Shown: one piece after another, positions 48,886-60,314 of the stretch
Layout of the letters: each line of letters begins with the position of its first letter
How positions within the stretch are numbered: position 1 is the first letter of the stretch
From: Galeopsis tetrahit
Taxonomy: Eukaryota > Streptophyta > Magnoliopsida > Lamiales > Lamiaceae
DNA length: 64,000 nucleotides
Reading direction: 5' to 3'
NCBI GenBank assembly: GCA_963675135.1
Contig: OY776128.1
Location: forward strand, 75,398,670 to 75,462,669
Position numbers and translations under genes: made by a program
The notes under the pieces: model-generated
Seen by the model: only the letters and a program-made list of their open reading frames with translations
What the model was told of the DNA's origin: nothing
Databases searched by the model: none

Positions 48886-50420
48886 ATTTTTTTAGTCCAT
48901 TAATCTAAATTTGAGTATCTTGGCAAGCTATGTTTTTTTTATTCCATTAATATAAGTTTGAGTATCTTGCCAACATTAAAGTCGTTTTTGGTATGTCCGG
49001 TTTTAAAAACAGATTAGTAGGGGTGCGTGTTTTTGTTACAGTATTTAAAATGAACAAAATTACCTATGCTTCAGGACACAAATAAGAAATACAGTATTAA
49101 AAAAAAAAGAATTACAGTACTTCATGTAGTCAAATAACATTTAAAACATGCACTTACAAAATCCCTGGATCCAATAAGTAGGAGACCAAACTACTCTAGA
49201 TAGTAAACACAGAGACACAAACATCAAATTTAAAATCCTTGAGTCACTTATATTTTATTAAGTATTGAAAAAAACCGTTACTGAAAATCTAAGACGAGCA
49301 GCGGCGACGAGCGGGAGCCCGGACAGTTACCGTTTCTCGGATTCTCTGTGCCATATGTCGTGATAACTCATCATCCTCAACGAATCGTCGCCCGGACAGC
49401 CGTTACCGTTTCTCGGATTCTCTGTGCCATATGTCGTGATAACATCATCTGGTACACAGTCATCATCCTCAACAAATTCGGTTTGAGAAACGGTGTTCGG
49501 TTTGAGAAACGGTGTAGAGCTCCTGCTCTGTCTTTATCCCCAAGACTTATCAATAGCAAAACACTAGCACGTACTTGATCGACCATTTCGAGGAAATGTA
49601 GAGAATGGTTGTGTAAGAAAATACACACGTCATCTAATACACAATCCTCTTCTACGTAAAGCGTTCCTCAAAGAGCTCCTACTCAGTTTGTCCGGACTTT
49701 CTCCCAGCTCTTGGTCGGATAAACTTATGCAATTTTTGCGAGGCGATTCCACATGTTTCTCGAACCGAATTCATAAAGAGGATTGTGTACCAGATGATAT
49801 TACGACGAGACATATGGCAGAGAGAATCTGCATATAGTTGTCAATGATTAAGCATGAGATGTACATCACCATCGACAAGTGACTTTTACGGACCCACTCC
49901 CGCTCCCGCCGTCGCTGCCGCTCGTCTTGAATTTTCAGTAACTTTTTTCAACACTTAAAAAAAATATGAATGTTTGAACGAAAAATATTACTTGATTTAA
50001 GATGTGTTGCGTTAGTTCAATCACTAAATTTGATGTATCTTGTGCATATTTTGTGTTGGTCTATCAAACATCATTAGAAGCAAAATATTTTGTGTTGCTC
50101 TATCAAACATCATTAGAAGTTTGCTGCCTTAGAAATCGATGTTATCAATACTAAAATTTGAATTAGAGTTATAATTAAAAGTTTATTTGAAAAAGTTTTG
50201 TTATACAATATTTCTTATTTGTGTCCATTTTGAAGTCAAATGTAAATTTTGGTTACAGTATTTTAAATACAGTCACAAACACACAAACAAGCACACCTAC
50301 TAATCTAGTTTCAAAACAAAGGCATACCAAACACCATGTTGGACAACTCATCTCATCTCATCTAATCCTTGGGCAAGATACTCAAACTTAGATTAATGGA
50401 CTTAAAAAAAATTATCCAAA
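48886..50420. repeat. Large inverted duplication downstream of copy III
   Basis: The left arm (about 48886-49465) and right arm (about 49780-50420) pair through TTTAGTCCATTAATCTAAAT, TTTGAGTATCTTG, GTTACTGAAAAT...AAGACGAGC and GCCATATGTC...ATCATCTGGTACACA. 50460-50520 continues as an inverse copy of the 3' flank seen after the small genes. Within the left arm a roughly 73-bp tandem duplication starts at 49318 and 49391. No transposon ends found. Confidence 0.7.
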
Positions 50421-50529
50421 AAAAAATATATATATAGCTAAATAAACGAAGTAGCATCATGAATGACTGTGGGAAAGGTAGAACTACAAATTAAGCATAA
50501 TTTGTAAACTCTCCCAACCAATCAAAGAT

Positions 50530-51240
50530 GAAAATAACACATTTCAACAAAAAAAAAAAAAAAAATCAATTAGCAAAAAGTTTAAAGAATTAAAATCAGT
50601 AAAATGATTTGACAATATTCATGGTTGACGAGGAAATCAAATTTGATAAGTCAGGAAACATACCTCAATCGTATCCCCAACAGCTGATCGATAGCGTGGA
50701 ATCGCCTCTTCTAAAAACCCCGATCCCCTTTTGCTGTCTTCACCTCCCCCACCTAATTTTCAAAAAAAACAAATTACACCTAGAGAGACAATATTGACCG
50801 AGTCAACACCGACTCCGTATTTTAAGATTTAAAAAATAAAACGATTTCGGAATAAAATTCTGAAAAATTAGCCAATTTTCTGAAATAATTTCCAAAAAAA
50901 GTAGCCTTAAAATTGGTTAATTTTTGGATTTTTTTTTACAGAAGAGAACAAAGAACACAAATCCAAAAGGGAAACACGCTAAATCTTCTTCTTCTGTTAT
51001 CACAGATCCAACAACTAAACTACCAAACAATATACAAAATCAAAGATAGAAAAAAAAAAAAAAAAAAACCTTGGGCGGCGGCGGCCACTGCGACGCGGAT
51101 GACCTTGTGCGGCTGGGCGGCGATGGGTGTGCCGCCGCTGCGTCTGTGTGACGTCCGGCGGCGACGGGGGGCAGGAAAACGGCGCGACGTGGGGGCGGCG
51201 TATTGAGATTGGGCCGTCTATTTCATAGGCCCAACATTAT
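50530..51240. other. Intergenic; orphan GC-rich island
   Basis: 51070-51205 is strongly GC-rich (GGCGGCGGCGGCC, CCGGCGGCGACGGGGGG) next to a GGCCCA promoter-like motif at 51230. It looks like the 5' end of a gene with nothing attached. No recognisable product. Confidence 0.35.
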
Positions 51241-51515
51241 TTATTTTGGTTTTAAAAATCAGGTTTTGGATTTCAAGATCCATTTACTTCGGGATTTAAA
51301 AACTGGTTTTCAAAATTCACTCAAAACCACTCCAATTAAACATTGATTTGACATAAAGTTATATCTGTATATTTTTTCTCAACAATAATATAATAATACT
51401 ATAATAATATAATAATACAATAATATAATACATTTAATAATTATACAATCAACTAATCATTATAATTTCACCAAATAATAATATAATAATACAAACTCAT
51501 TCAATCTTACAACTT

Positions 51516-52490
51516 TGTTGATGTTGGAATAGGTGTTGTCTCTAATGATCCAACTTTTCAGTTTGAATGTTGTACTAAATGTTCCAACACCTAAGACAAC
51601 ATCAGAATTTGCCCTTTCTCCCTTTACTAACTCTAACCACAATTGTGTTGCTTAGTGATGTCCCAAATGCAGGTAGAAGACGTGGGCAACACCCAAGTCA
51701 GGCAGTTGCACGGGATTGAGTGGTTATTAAGCACCATTGATCAAGTCCTACAAATATGGAGTGTGAAGGGAAGTTACAAGAAACCACCTTGATCCAAAGG
51801 CTGAAATTGATCAAGGAAGTTGTAGGAGTTGCAAGGCAGTTCGAAATCAAGTCTATAAATAGAGCACACTGCCTTCATTCCAAAGGACAACAAGAGAAGA
51901 AAGAAGACACATTCATTACTAAAGCTATCGAGTGCTTTGTGCATTTAGCTTTAGGAAAATCTGTGAATTCTTCTCCATTGTAGATCATGTAAAAATCGAT
52001 CTACATGATGTTGGGGCAGTAGGATTCGAAGTATATAAAAAAAGATCCTGCCACAACACAAGACAACAAGAGAGAAAGCTATACAAGATTACTACCTATG
52101 GAATGCGCAACGCTTCTAGTTAGAAAAATAAATTGTTCTTTCTTGTAGATTAGTGCACACTTATAAACCCGAATATTTGTGTACTCAATCATAGTCGTTT
52201 ATTAGGAAAAAATATGTTAGATCTATAAGGGAGATAGTTTCGTATTTTTCTAGTAACTTTTCAAACTCAAATCTGAGTTGTAGTTGTTCATAACCTCTCG
52301 AGGTTGATGATTTTGTTTCACTGATATTAAGAGTTAATATAAGTGATTCGTGTAGATTAATTATTTAATCTACACAAATTTTGAAATACTCTTTGCAAAG
52401 TGTTTGTTTAAATTCCGCTGCTCATTGTTGTCTGGACTGTGCCAACACTACAGACAACATCTCTGTATATCGCACGCACGCACACTTTCA
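51516..52490 (+). repeat. 5' LTR of the copia element
   Basis: 975 bp, TGTTGATGTTGG to CACACTTTCA. A TATA box (TATAAATA) lies at 51854-51861. Two hairpins, around 51984-52010 and GTGTAGATTAATTATTTAAT at 52351, lie in the transcribed part. Confidence 0.96.
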
Positions 52491-52492
52491 GT

Positions 52493-52505
52493 TGGTATCA
52501 GAGCC
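52493..52505 (+). promoter_or_regulatory. Primer-binding site, initiator tRNA-Met
   Basis: TGGTATCAGAGCC is complementary to the 3' end of plant initiator methionine tRNA and starts two bases after the LTR. Confidence 0.93.
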
Positions 52506-52558
52506 AACTACTTGATACACTAAGTAGAGATTCTACTTAGAGTGTGTGTTTATTTGCA

Positions 52559-54313
52559 ATGGAGTATCCACTTTCACCCGCACTAAAACCTCCAATTCTG
52601 GACGGCACAAACTATGCCTTCTGGAAACCTAAAATGAGGATGTACATCAAATCCATTGATGAAAGAGCATGGAGGAGTGTTCTTGCTGGTTGGACTCAAC
52701 CAAGAACAGCTGTTGATGCGGACAATGAAGCCCAAATCAAGAGAGAGCTCGACTGGACAAATGATGAAATTACAGCCGCAAGTTACAATTCAAAGGCGTT
52801 GAATGCAATATTCACCTCAACTGATGCCTCGATGTTCAAAATTATTTCCAGCTGTATTTCCTCCAAAGATGCATGGGATCGACTACAAGAACATTGTGAA
52901 GGATCGGATAGTGTACGAAGGACCAGACTTCGTATGCTTGGAACTAAGTTCGAAAATTTGAGGATGAAAGAAGATGAAACCATTTCATCTTACAATGAAA
53001 AGCTGACCGAGATTTCAAACGAGGCTCATTCTCTTGGAGATCCAATATCCAACACAAGGTTAGTACATAAAATTCTTAGATCAGTTCCTAAACGTTTTGA
53101 ACCTAAGATATGTGCTATAGAAGAAGCTAAGGATACAGATGTTTTAAGCCAAAACGAATTGATTGGTATTTTAAAAACCTATGAGATGAACATATCTGAA
53201 AAATCTGATTATGATAAGAAAGTACTTGTTTTCAAAAGTGATGCCACATCTTTTGCATCATCAGGTTCTGGAAAATCACCTTATGTTACTGAAATTGATT
53301 CTGATGAAGAGAACATTGATGAATATCTTAATGATCCTGATTACATGGCTTTTATGACTAGGCAGTTTAAGACATTCATGAAGAATAAGAAATTCAAAGA
53401 TAATATTCAACCTAAAGTCCAGATTACGAATAATCAACAATTGCCTGTTAGGAAGAACACTTTTAATCCTTCCAGACAATTAGAAAGAGTATCTAGGTTT
53501 AGACCTGACCAAGATTATAGGAAGAATGTTAAATGTGATGCATGTTCTGGATATGGTCATTATGCTAACGAATGTGCTAACACCCTTCTCAAAAAGAAAC
53601 TTAATTTCAGTGCTACTTTAAGTGATGAATCTGATGCTGAGCATGATACTGAAAAAGACATTGAAAATGCCTTCACTGCTACAAATATATATGATGATAC
53701 TTTTGATGATGATCTGGATGATTACTATGATGTGAAGACAAATGAGCCATCATTTGGGAAATCACTGAGTAATAATAATACTCCAGAATTTAATTGTTTC
53801 ACAAGTGCTGTTGCAGAAGCAGGTACATCAAGTAAAGCAAGTCTATCCAGAAGAGATACTGATACTTTAGATTTGTCTAACACTGTTCTTAAATTAGAAA
53901 GTCTTTTAACTAAAAAGGATAAAGAAATTTCTAATCTAAAAGATAGACTAGGAGTATCTGTACTTGATTTCAGAAAATATTCTTATGAAAATCCTTTGAC
54001 TAATGAAGAACAACATTTTGTATATTCTGAAACTGAAAAATTAAATCGTATTATTAAATCATTAACATTTGAAAATGATGATTTAAGAAATTCTGTTTTG
54101 AAACTTGAGATTGTTCTGACCAAGAAAGATTTTGAGATTGAGAAACTTGAAGAAAAGATGAAGGAAGTGTCTTTAAGCTTCAAGAAATTCTCTGAAGGAA
54201 AAGCAAAATTGGATGAATCACTGTTGATCAACAATACAAGGAGAGCAGGTATTGGTTATAAAGGTAAAACAGCTCTTATAGTTCTCAAAGTAAAGTATCT
54301 ACTGTTTTTGTAA
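52559..54313 (+). CDS. gag: copia gag polyprotein
   Basis: From the ATG at 52559 (MEYPLSPALKPPILDGTNYA) the frame runs 584 codons. It holds the LDGTNYAFWKPKMRMYI start and the UBN2-type capsid region of plant copia Gag, then one CCHC zinc knuckle (CDACSGYGHYANEC, about residue 325), then a long charged coiled-coil-like tail. An upstream in-frame ATG at 52544 is possible, but the 52559 start fits the family. A one-base frameshift near 54265 makes the last about 15 residues spurious and cuts the frame off from pol. Role: forms the virus-like particle in the cytoplasm and packages element RNA. Confidence 0.9.
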   Translation: MEYPLSPALKPPILDGTNYAFWKPKMRMYIKSIDERAWRSVLAGWTQPRTAVDADNEAQIKRELDWTNDEITAASYNSKALNAIFTSTDASMFKIISSCISSKDAWDRLQEHCEGSDSVRRTRLRMLGTKFENLRMKEDETISSYNEKLTEISNEAHSLGDPISNTRLVHKILRSVPKRFEPKICAIEEAKDTDVLSQNELIGILKTYEMNISEKSDYDKKVLVFKSDATSFASSGSGKSPYVTEIDSDEENIDEYLNDPDYMAFMTRQFKTFMKNKKFKDNIQPKVQITNNQQLPVRKNTFNPSRQLERVSRFRPDQDYRKNVKCDACSGYGHYANECANTLLKKKLNFSATLSDESDAEHDTEKDIENAFTATNIYDDTFDDDLDDYYDVKTNEPSFGKSLSNNNTPEFNCFTSAVAEAGTSSKASLSRRDTDTLDLSNTVLKLESLLTKKDKEISNLKDRLGVSVLDFRKYSYENPLTNEEQHFVYSETEKLNRIIKSLTFENDDLRNSVLKLEIVLTKKDFEIEKLEEKMKEVSLSFKKFSEGKAKLDESLLINNTRRAGIGYKGKTALIVLKVKYLLFL

Positions 54314-57300
54314 AAGCTGAACTTGAAACTAATGCTACTGTTTCTGCAAAAACCCTTGTTAATGTGAAAGAACTTGTGTGTAATTATTGCTTTAAAAAGG
54401 GACACAAAGCTCATTACTGTTTGAAAAAACAAAAGGATTTAAATGCTACTGGATTGTCTAAAATGACACCACACACAAAGCATCATTCACAGAAAACAGA
54501 ATGGATTTCTAAAAATACTATCTGTAATGTTGTTCATATGTCTTTGAAAGCATGTGTTCCTGGTTTATGGTACTTTGACAGTGGCTGCTCAAAACACATG
54601 ACAGATCAAATTGATTATTTATCTGATTATAAAGCTTATAATGGTGGTAATGTTACTTATGGAGGTGGATCTAAAGGAAAGATCATTGGTAAAGGAACCT
54701 TAAATGTTCCTGGATTTCCTAGACTATCTAATGTTTTACATGTTGATGGATTACTTGCCAACCTTATTAGTATAAGCCAATTATGTGATGATGACTTGCA
54801 TGTTAAGTTTGATAAAAATTCATGCTATGTGTTAGATGAAAATTCTGATTGCATTATGATGGGTAATAGATCTGCTGATAATTGCTATTTAATTGAGTCC
54901 AAAGTGAGCTACAATAGTGTGAAAAATGATGAAAGCACACTATGGCATCATAGACTTGGGCATGTTAATTATAGACAAATTAGTAGATTAATTAGACTTA
55001 AAGCTGTTACAGGTTTACCAATGCTGAAATTTTCAGACAAACACATCTGTGGTCCATGTCAAAAGGGCAAACAGGTAAGAGCTTCTCACAAACTATTAGG
55101 TCACTGTTCTACAAAACATTGTTTTGAATTGCTTCATATGGATCTTATGGGACCTATGGAAACTGAGATAGAATTTCTAAAAGAAAAATCAGAAACTTTT
55201 TCTGTCTTTAAAACTCCATGCAAAAGATTCAAGACTGTTTATAATTCTAAGGTGTGTAGAATTAGATCAGACCATGGAAGAGAGTTTGATAATGGTGCAT
55301 TTACTGAATTCTGTGAATCTAAAGGCATATTACAGGAGTTCTCATCACCCAAAACTCCTCAACGGAATGGGATAGCAGAAAGGAAAAATAGAACTCTTCA
55401 AGAGATGGCTAGAGTTATGCTATGTTCTAAAAATTTGGCAAAAAGATTTTGGGCTGAAGCTTTAAATACAGCTTGCCATATTTCTAATAGAGTTTTGATT
55501 AGAACAGATTCTAATAGTACTCCTTATGAAATACTGAATAATAGGAAGCCTAATCTTAAGTATTTTCATGTATTTGGCTGTGTTTGCTACATCCTAAATG
55601 ATAGAGAACAATTGCATAAATTTGACTCTAAAAGTGACAAAGGTTTTTTCCTTGGTTATTCAAGGAACAACAAAGCTTATAGGATCTATAATCTCAGAAC
55701 AAATACTGTTCAAGAGTCTGTAAATGTGGTTTTTGATGATAACACAAGTATTGCAGGTAACAGTATTGAAGAAGATGTCTCAGATTTTATTGACAGTCCA
55801 ATATCTGTAGACAGAACAGATCAGATCCAAAATGATGAGCAGAATGAGGGAACACACACATACACATCTGCTGAAGTTACAGAAAATTCAGAAAATCTGT
55901 ACAATCTGCATAAAACTCCTTCAAGGAGAGTCCAAAAGAATCATCCACAGGAGCTGATAATAGGTGATCAATCTACTGGAATTCAGACCAGAAATAGGTT
56001 GGGTATGAATTCAAAAGATGTGGTAAGATCTATTTGTATGTCTTCTATGTGTAATAAGGTAAATCATGAGTGCTATCATTCTGCTATTGAACCTAAAACA
56101 GTAAAAGAGGCTTTAAATGATGAACATTGGATAGAAGCTATGCATGAAGAATTGAATCAGTTTGTTAGGAATGATGTATGGACTTTAGTACCTAGGCCAA
56201 ATCACACAAATGTTATTGGTACTAAATGGATTTTCAAAAACAAAACTGATGAAATAGGCAATATTATCAGAAACAAAGCAAGGCTTGTTGCTCAAGGATA
56301 TACTCAAGTAGAGGGAGTAGATTTTGATGAAACATTTGCTCCAGTGGCTAGAATAGAATCCATTAGACTTTTACTTGCTATTGCATGCTTTATCAACATA
56401 AAATTATACCAAATGGATGTTAAAGCAGCTTTTCTTAATGGAATCCTAATGGAAGAAGCTTATGTTGAGCAACCAAAAGGTTTTGAAAATTCAGAATTTC
56501 CTGATTATGTGTTCAAATTAAAAAAGGCTCTATATGGCTTGAAACAAGCACCTAGAGCATGGTATGAACGATTAACTGATTTTCTGATTGGATTTGGTTT
56601 CACTAGAGGAGAAGCTGATAGAACACTATTCATTAAACATGAAAAAAATGATATTATGATTGCTCAAATTTATGTTGATGATATAGTATTTGGCTCTACT
56701 TGTGATGATATGCTCAAATTATTTGTGAATGAAATGACATCTACTTTTGAAATGTCCATGGTTGGTGATTTAAACTATTTCCTAGGACTGCAGATTAAAC
56801 AACAAAATGATGGTATTTTCATTTCACAAAGAAAATATGCTAAAAGTCTTGTGAAAAGATTTGGTTTAGAGAATGCTAAACACATGAAAACTCCTATGGG
56901 ATCAACTCAGAAACTGAGTAAAGATGATGTTGGCCAGAATGTTGACCCAACATTATACAGATCAATGATAGGCAGTCTTCTTTACTTGAGATCTACTAGG
57001 CCTGATATTATGTTTAGTGTATGTTTATGTGCTAGATATCAGTCTAATCCAAAAGAATCTCACATGTATGCTGTCAAAAGAATTATTAGATATGTTGCAG
57101 GAACTTGTGATCTAGGTTTGTGGTACAGCAAGGATACAAATTGTTCCTTAATTGGCTATAGTGATGCTGACTGGGCAGGAGATGCTGATGATAGAAAGAG
57201 CACCAGTGGTGGCTGTTTTTACATGGGAAATAATCTCATATCTTGGCATAGCAGGAAACAGAACTGTGTATCAAAATCCACAGCTGAATCTGAGTATATT

Positions 57301-57612
57301 GCAGCAGGGAGTTGCTGTACACAATTACTTTGGTTACAAAAAATGTTGTGTGATTATGGTTTACCTTGTGATACCTTAACTGTTTATTGTGATAACACCA
57401 GTGCCAGAAATATATCAAAGAATCCTGTGCAACATTCTTTGACTAAACATATTAGTATAAGGAATCATTTCATAAGAGATCTGGTAGAAAAAGAGGTGGT
57501 CAAGTTGGAATACATTTCTACAGAAAAACAACTTGCTGATATATTTACCAAAGCTTTAGATGATAAGAGATTCTCCTCTCTAAGGAAATCTCTTGGTTTA
57601 TGTGATATCTGA
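54268..57612 (+). CDS. pol: copia pol: protease, integrase, reverse transcriptase, RNase H (frameshifted from gag, integrase shortened)
   Basis: The frame is open from 54268 to the TGA at 57612 with no start codon of its own. In order: a CCHC knuckle (CNYCFKKGHKAHYC), protease FDSGCSKHM, the HHRLGH...CGPCQKGK zinc domain, integrase core with D in HMDLMGP and the D-35-E pair (SDHGREF to NGIAERK), reverse transcriptase (KARLVAQGYTQ, QMDVKAAFLNG, YVDD), and RNase H (SDADWAGD, STAESEY, HISIRNHFIRD). Only 42 residues separate the first two catalytic aspartates, where copia integrases usually have about 65, so about 23 residues of the core are missing without frame loss. The polyprotein as written could not be made from a gag start and its integrase is probably inactive. 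Confidence 0.93.
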   Translation, partial: NSSYSSQSKVSTVFVKAELETNATVSAKTLVNVKELVCNYCFKKGHKAHYCLKKQKDLNATGLSKMTPHTKHHSQKTEWISKNTICNVVHMSLKACVPGLWYFDSGCSKHMTDQIDYLSDYKAYNGGNVTYGGGSKGKIIGKGTLNVPGFPRLSNVLHVDGLLANLISISQLCDDDLHVKFDKNSCYVLDENSDCIMMGNRSADNCYLIESKVSYNSVKNDESTLWHHRLGHVNYRQISRLIRLKAVTGLPMLKFSDKHICGPCQKGKQVRASHKLLGHCSTKHCFELLHMDLMGPMETEIEFLKEKSETFSVFKTPCKRFKTVYNSKVCRIRSDHGREFDNGAFTEFCESKGILQEFSSPKTPQRNGIAERKNRTLQEMARVMLCSKNLAKRFWAEALNTACHISNRVLIRTDSNSTPYEILNNRKPNLKYFHVFGCVCYILNDREQLHKFDSKSDKGFFLGYSRNNKAYRIYNLRTNTVQESVNVVFDDNTSIAGNSIEEDVSDFIDSPISVDRTDQIQNDEQNEGTHTYTSAEVTENSENLYNLHKTPSRRVQKNHPQELIIGDQSTGIQTRNRLGMNSKDVVRSICMSSMCNKVNHECYHSAIEPKTVKEALNDEHWIEAMHEELNQFVRNDVWTLVPRPNHTNVIGTKWIFKNKTDEIGNIIRNKARLVAQGYTQVEGVDFDETFAPVARIESIRLLLAIACFINIKLYQMDVKAAFLNGILMEEAYVEQPKGFENSEFPDYVFKLKKALYGLKQAPRAWYERLTDFLIGFGFTRGEADRTLFIKHEKNDIMIAQIYVDDIVFGSTCDDMLKLFVNEMTSTFEMSMVGDLNYFLGLQIKQQNDGIFISQRKYAKSLVKRFGLENAKHMKTPMGSTQKLSKDDVGQNVDPTLYRSMIGSLLYLRSTRPDIMFSVCLCARYQSNPKESHMYAVKRIIRYVAGTCDLGLWYSKDTNCSLIGYSDADWAGDADDRKSTSGGCFYMGNNLISWHSRKQNCVSKSTAESEYIAAGSCCTQLLWLQKMLCDYGLPCDTLTVYCDNTSARNISKNPVQHSLTKHISIRNHFIRDLVEKEVVKLEYISTEKQLADIFTKALDDKRFSSLRKSLGLCDI

Positions 57613-59341
57613 ACACTGGATCAAAAGTGTTGTACCAAATGCGGCAGCATTTGGGACAACACCAGAGTAGTTCATTTAATTATTTCTTTGTATAAATTTC
57701 GTAAGTGTCGGATTTAACATAATTCTCGATAATCTTAGTCTAAAAGTCTTAAATTGAGTCATGTGGAATATGAGAAAAGCTTGTACAATCTCTCAAATGC
57801 AAAGGAAATCACAAATTAGATGCTTTAAAAATCACTGAGTAACTAGGGACACGGAGCTCGCTACTACGATGTTCTCTTTTCTAAAGGTGATACATATTGC
57901 ATCAAATTAATCACAAATCCATTGAGTAACTATGGGGCACGGAGTTCGCTGCTACGACGCACTCTTTTGAAAAGATGGATCAATGTGAAAATGTGATAAA
58001 AAATTAAAAGTGCAACACATATGAAGCAAATTCATGAAAAAACTGTGTTGAGATGTACAAAATGCCAACAATTTATTCAACACCTGACTCAGACTTATGA
58101 TTTTGATTATTTGTAGAATTAATTAATTTCTGATAATTATTATTTTTATTATCTGCAAATATTTATCTGAATCTATTTATTTTAATTGTTCAGTTATTAT
58201 TGAATCTTTATCATTTATTTATTTATTTTCAGTAATTACTCTCCACAACACACGACATTTTTAATGGAGAGAAGTTATTCTTCCACTCTCTTCGTTTCAG
58301 TTTTTTTTATGAAATCGTGTATCAACTCCCGCCTGAAATCCTCTATAAATTGATCTCATATGCATGGTGAATTTTATACTCTCAAACTTAGATCAGATTT
58401 TGAAACACTCATTCATAGAGTATATTTTTATTGGCATACGTGTTGCTTCACAATTTGGTATACTGGAATTTGAAATTCTTGCATCCTAATCTCTTAATTC
58501 CAGAATACGAAAGGACTAATTAAATTAATCCTTACTTTTGCAGGTGCTGATCATCAATCATACGCAAACAAGGCTCAGTTCACAATTTTAAAATTCAAAC
58601 AGCCCTCACCGCAGCTTCTGCTTCGTGGTGGTGAACAGATTGTGGATTTACCATTACCAAGGGCATCTGCTCCCAGAAATGTTGCCTCAAATGTGCCATC
58701 AACCTCCACCACACATATCCCCTCAAAAAAAAAAAAAAAAACCTCCACCACACATACTCCCTCAGGTTGTGTTGCATCTGTTCATTTATCGTCTCATTTC
58801 ATTCTTAGACAGGTTGATATTCTTCAAGGAACCATCACAAACCTCCAAAGCACAGTTGAGGATTTGGTGATACAAAGGCAGTTCTGGGAAGAGCTCATTT
58901 CCACCTCAACAGGGGGAGTAAGTGATGCTCACAACAATTCTGAAGAAGCTGCAGTTCCAGCACCAGTCCAACCTCAATGTGGATTGAAGGCTTAAAGAAT
59001 GGGGGAGTTTTAGAGTATGGGGGAGTTCGTGCAGACTCTGAAGATGCAGCTGATATATTCAGCTCAATCCTTCCCTTTACTGCTTTCATTTACTTCCTCA
59101 ATCTGTAAAGTCTACTTATGTTCTTTAATTTTCTGTTCCACATACAATTTACTTTATGTTTCTGTTTTGATGTTTTTAAATCTAAGTACAGTTTGTTTTA
59201 CTTAGATGCAGTGATTGAATTTGACTAAATACTAATATTGGTTCTTATTTGAAATATCATGAGTATTGTTTTTCTTAATCAAGATTCTGAATGTTGTGAA
59301 CATCAGGGGTGTTGATGTAGAAAGACCAAATTGGGGGAGAT
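57613..59341 (+). other. Extra region between pol and the 3' LTR
   Basis: 1.7 kb without a known domain. A frame at 58642-58995 encodes a Ser/Thr/Pro-rich start, a run of lysines and a short helical part (VDILQGTITNLQSTVEDLVI). I do not recognise it; SIRE-type elements have env-like or unknown frames here. Two direct repeats carrying CGGAG(C/T)TCGCTxCTACGA are at about 57855 and 57935. Polypurine-like GAATGGGGGAG and TATGGGGGAG occur at about 58997 and 59019. Confidence 0.6.
59329..59341 (+). promoter_or_regulatory. Polypurine tract of the copia element
   Basis: AATTGGGGGAGAT abuts the 3' LTR, as needed for plus-strand priming. Confidence 0.9.
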
Positions 59342-60314
59342 TGTTGATGTTGGAATAGGTGTTGTCTCTAATGATCCAACTTTTCAGTTTGAATGTTGTA
59401 CTAAATGTTCCAACACCTAAGACAACATCAGAATTTGCCCTTTCTCCCTTTACTAACTCTAACCACAATTGTGTTGCTTAGTGATGTCCCAAATGCAGGT
59501 AGAAGACGTGGGCAACACCCAAGTCAGGCAGTTGCACGGGATTGAGTGGTTATTAAGCACCATTGATCAAGTCCTACAAATATGGAGTGTGAAGGGAAGT
59601 TACAAGAAACCACCTTGATCCAAAGGCTGAAATTGATCAAGGAAGTTGTAGGAGTTGCAAGGCAGTTCGAAATCAAGTCTATAAATAGAGCACACTGCCT
59701 TCATTCCAAAGGACAACAAGAGAAGAAAGAAGACACATTCTTTACTAAAGCTATCGAGTGCTTTGTGCATTTAGCTTTAGGAAAATCTGTGAATTCTTCT
59801 CCATTGTAGATCATGTAAAAATCGATCTACATGATGTTGGGGCAGTAGGATTCGAAGTATATAAAAAAAGATCCTGCCACAACACAAGACAACAAGAGAG
59901 AAAGCTATACAAGATTACTACCTATGGAATGCGCAACGCTTCTAGTTAGAAAAATAAATTGTTCTTTCTTGTAGATTAGTGCACACTTATAAACCCGAAT
60001 ATTTGTGTACTCAATCATAGTCGTTTATTAGGAAAATATGTTAGATCTATAAGGGAGATAGTTTCGTATTTTTCTAGTAACTTTTCAAACTCAAATCTGA
60101 GTTGTAGTTGTTCATAACCTCTCGAGGTTGATGATTTTGTTTCACTGATATTAAGAGTTAATATAAGTGATTCGTGTAGATTAATTATTTAATCTACACA
60201 AATTTTGAAATACTCTTTGCAAAGTGTTTGTTTAAATTCCGCTGCTCATTGTTGTGTGGACTGTGCCAACACTACAGACAGCATCTCTGTATATCGCACG
60301 CACGCACACTTTCA
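59342..60314 (+). repeat. 3' LTR of the copia element
   Basis: 973 bp. By eye it differs from the 5' LTR by three substitutions and one 2-base indel (AGGAAAAAATATG against AGGAAAATATG), about 99.5% identity, so the insertion is recent. Confidence 0.96.

Larger units (their letters stand above)
51516..60314 (+). mobile_element. Young Ty1/copia LTR retrotransposon (SIRE-like layout)
   Basis: An 8.8-kb element with TG...CA LTRs, a 5-bp duplication AACTT (51511-51515, 60315-60319), a primer-binding site, gag, pol in the order PR-INT-RT-RH, an extra 3' region and a polypurine tract. The domain order fixes Ty1/copia. The long extra region between pol and the 3' LTR and the gag type resemble the SIRE/Maximus lineage, which is inference. 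Confidence 0.95.

Noticed and set aside
51756..52123. Small frames repeated at 59582-59949
   Set aside because: They lie in the two LTR copies, explained by LTR identity, and overlap regulatory sequence.
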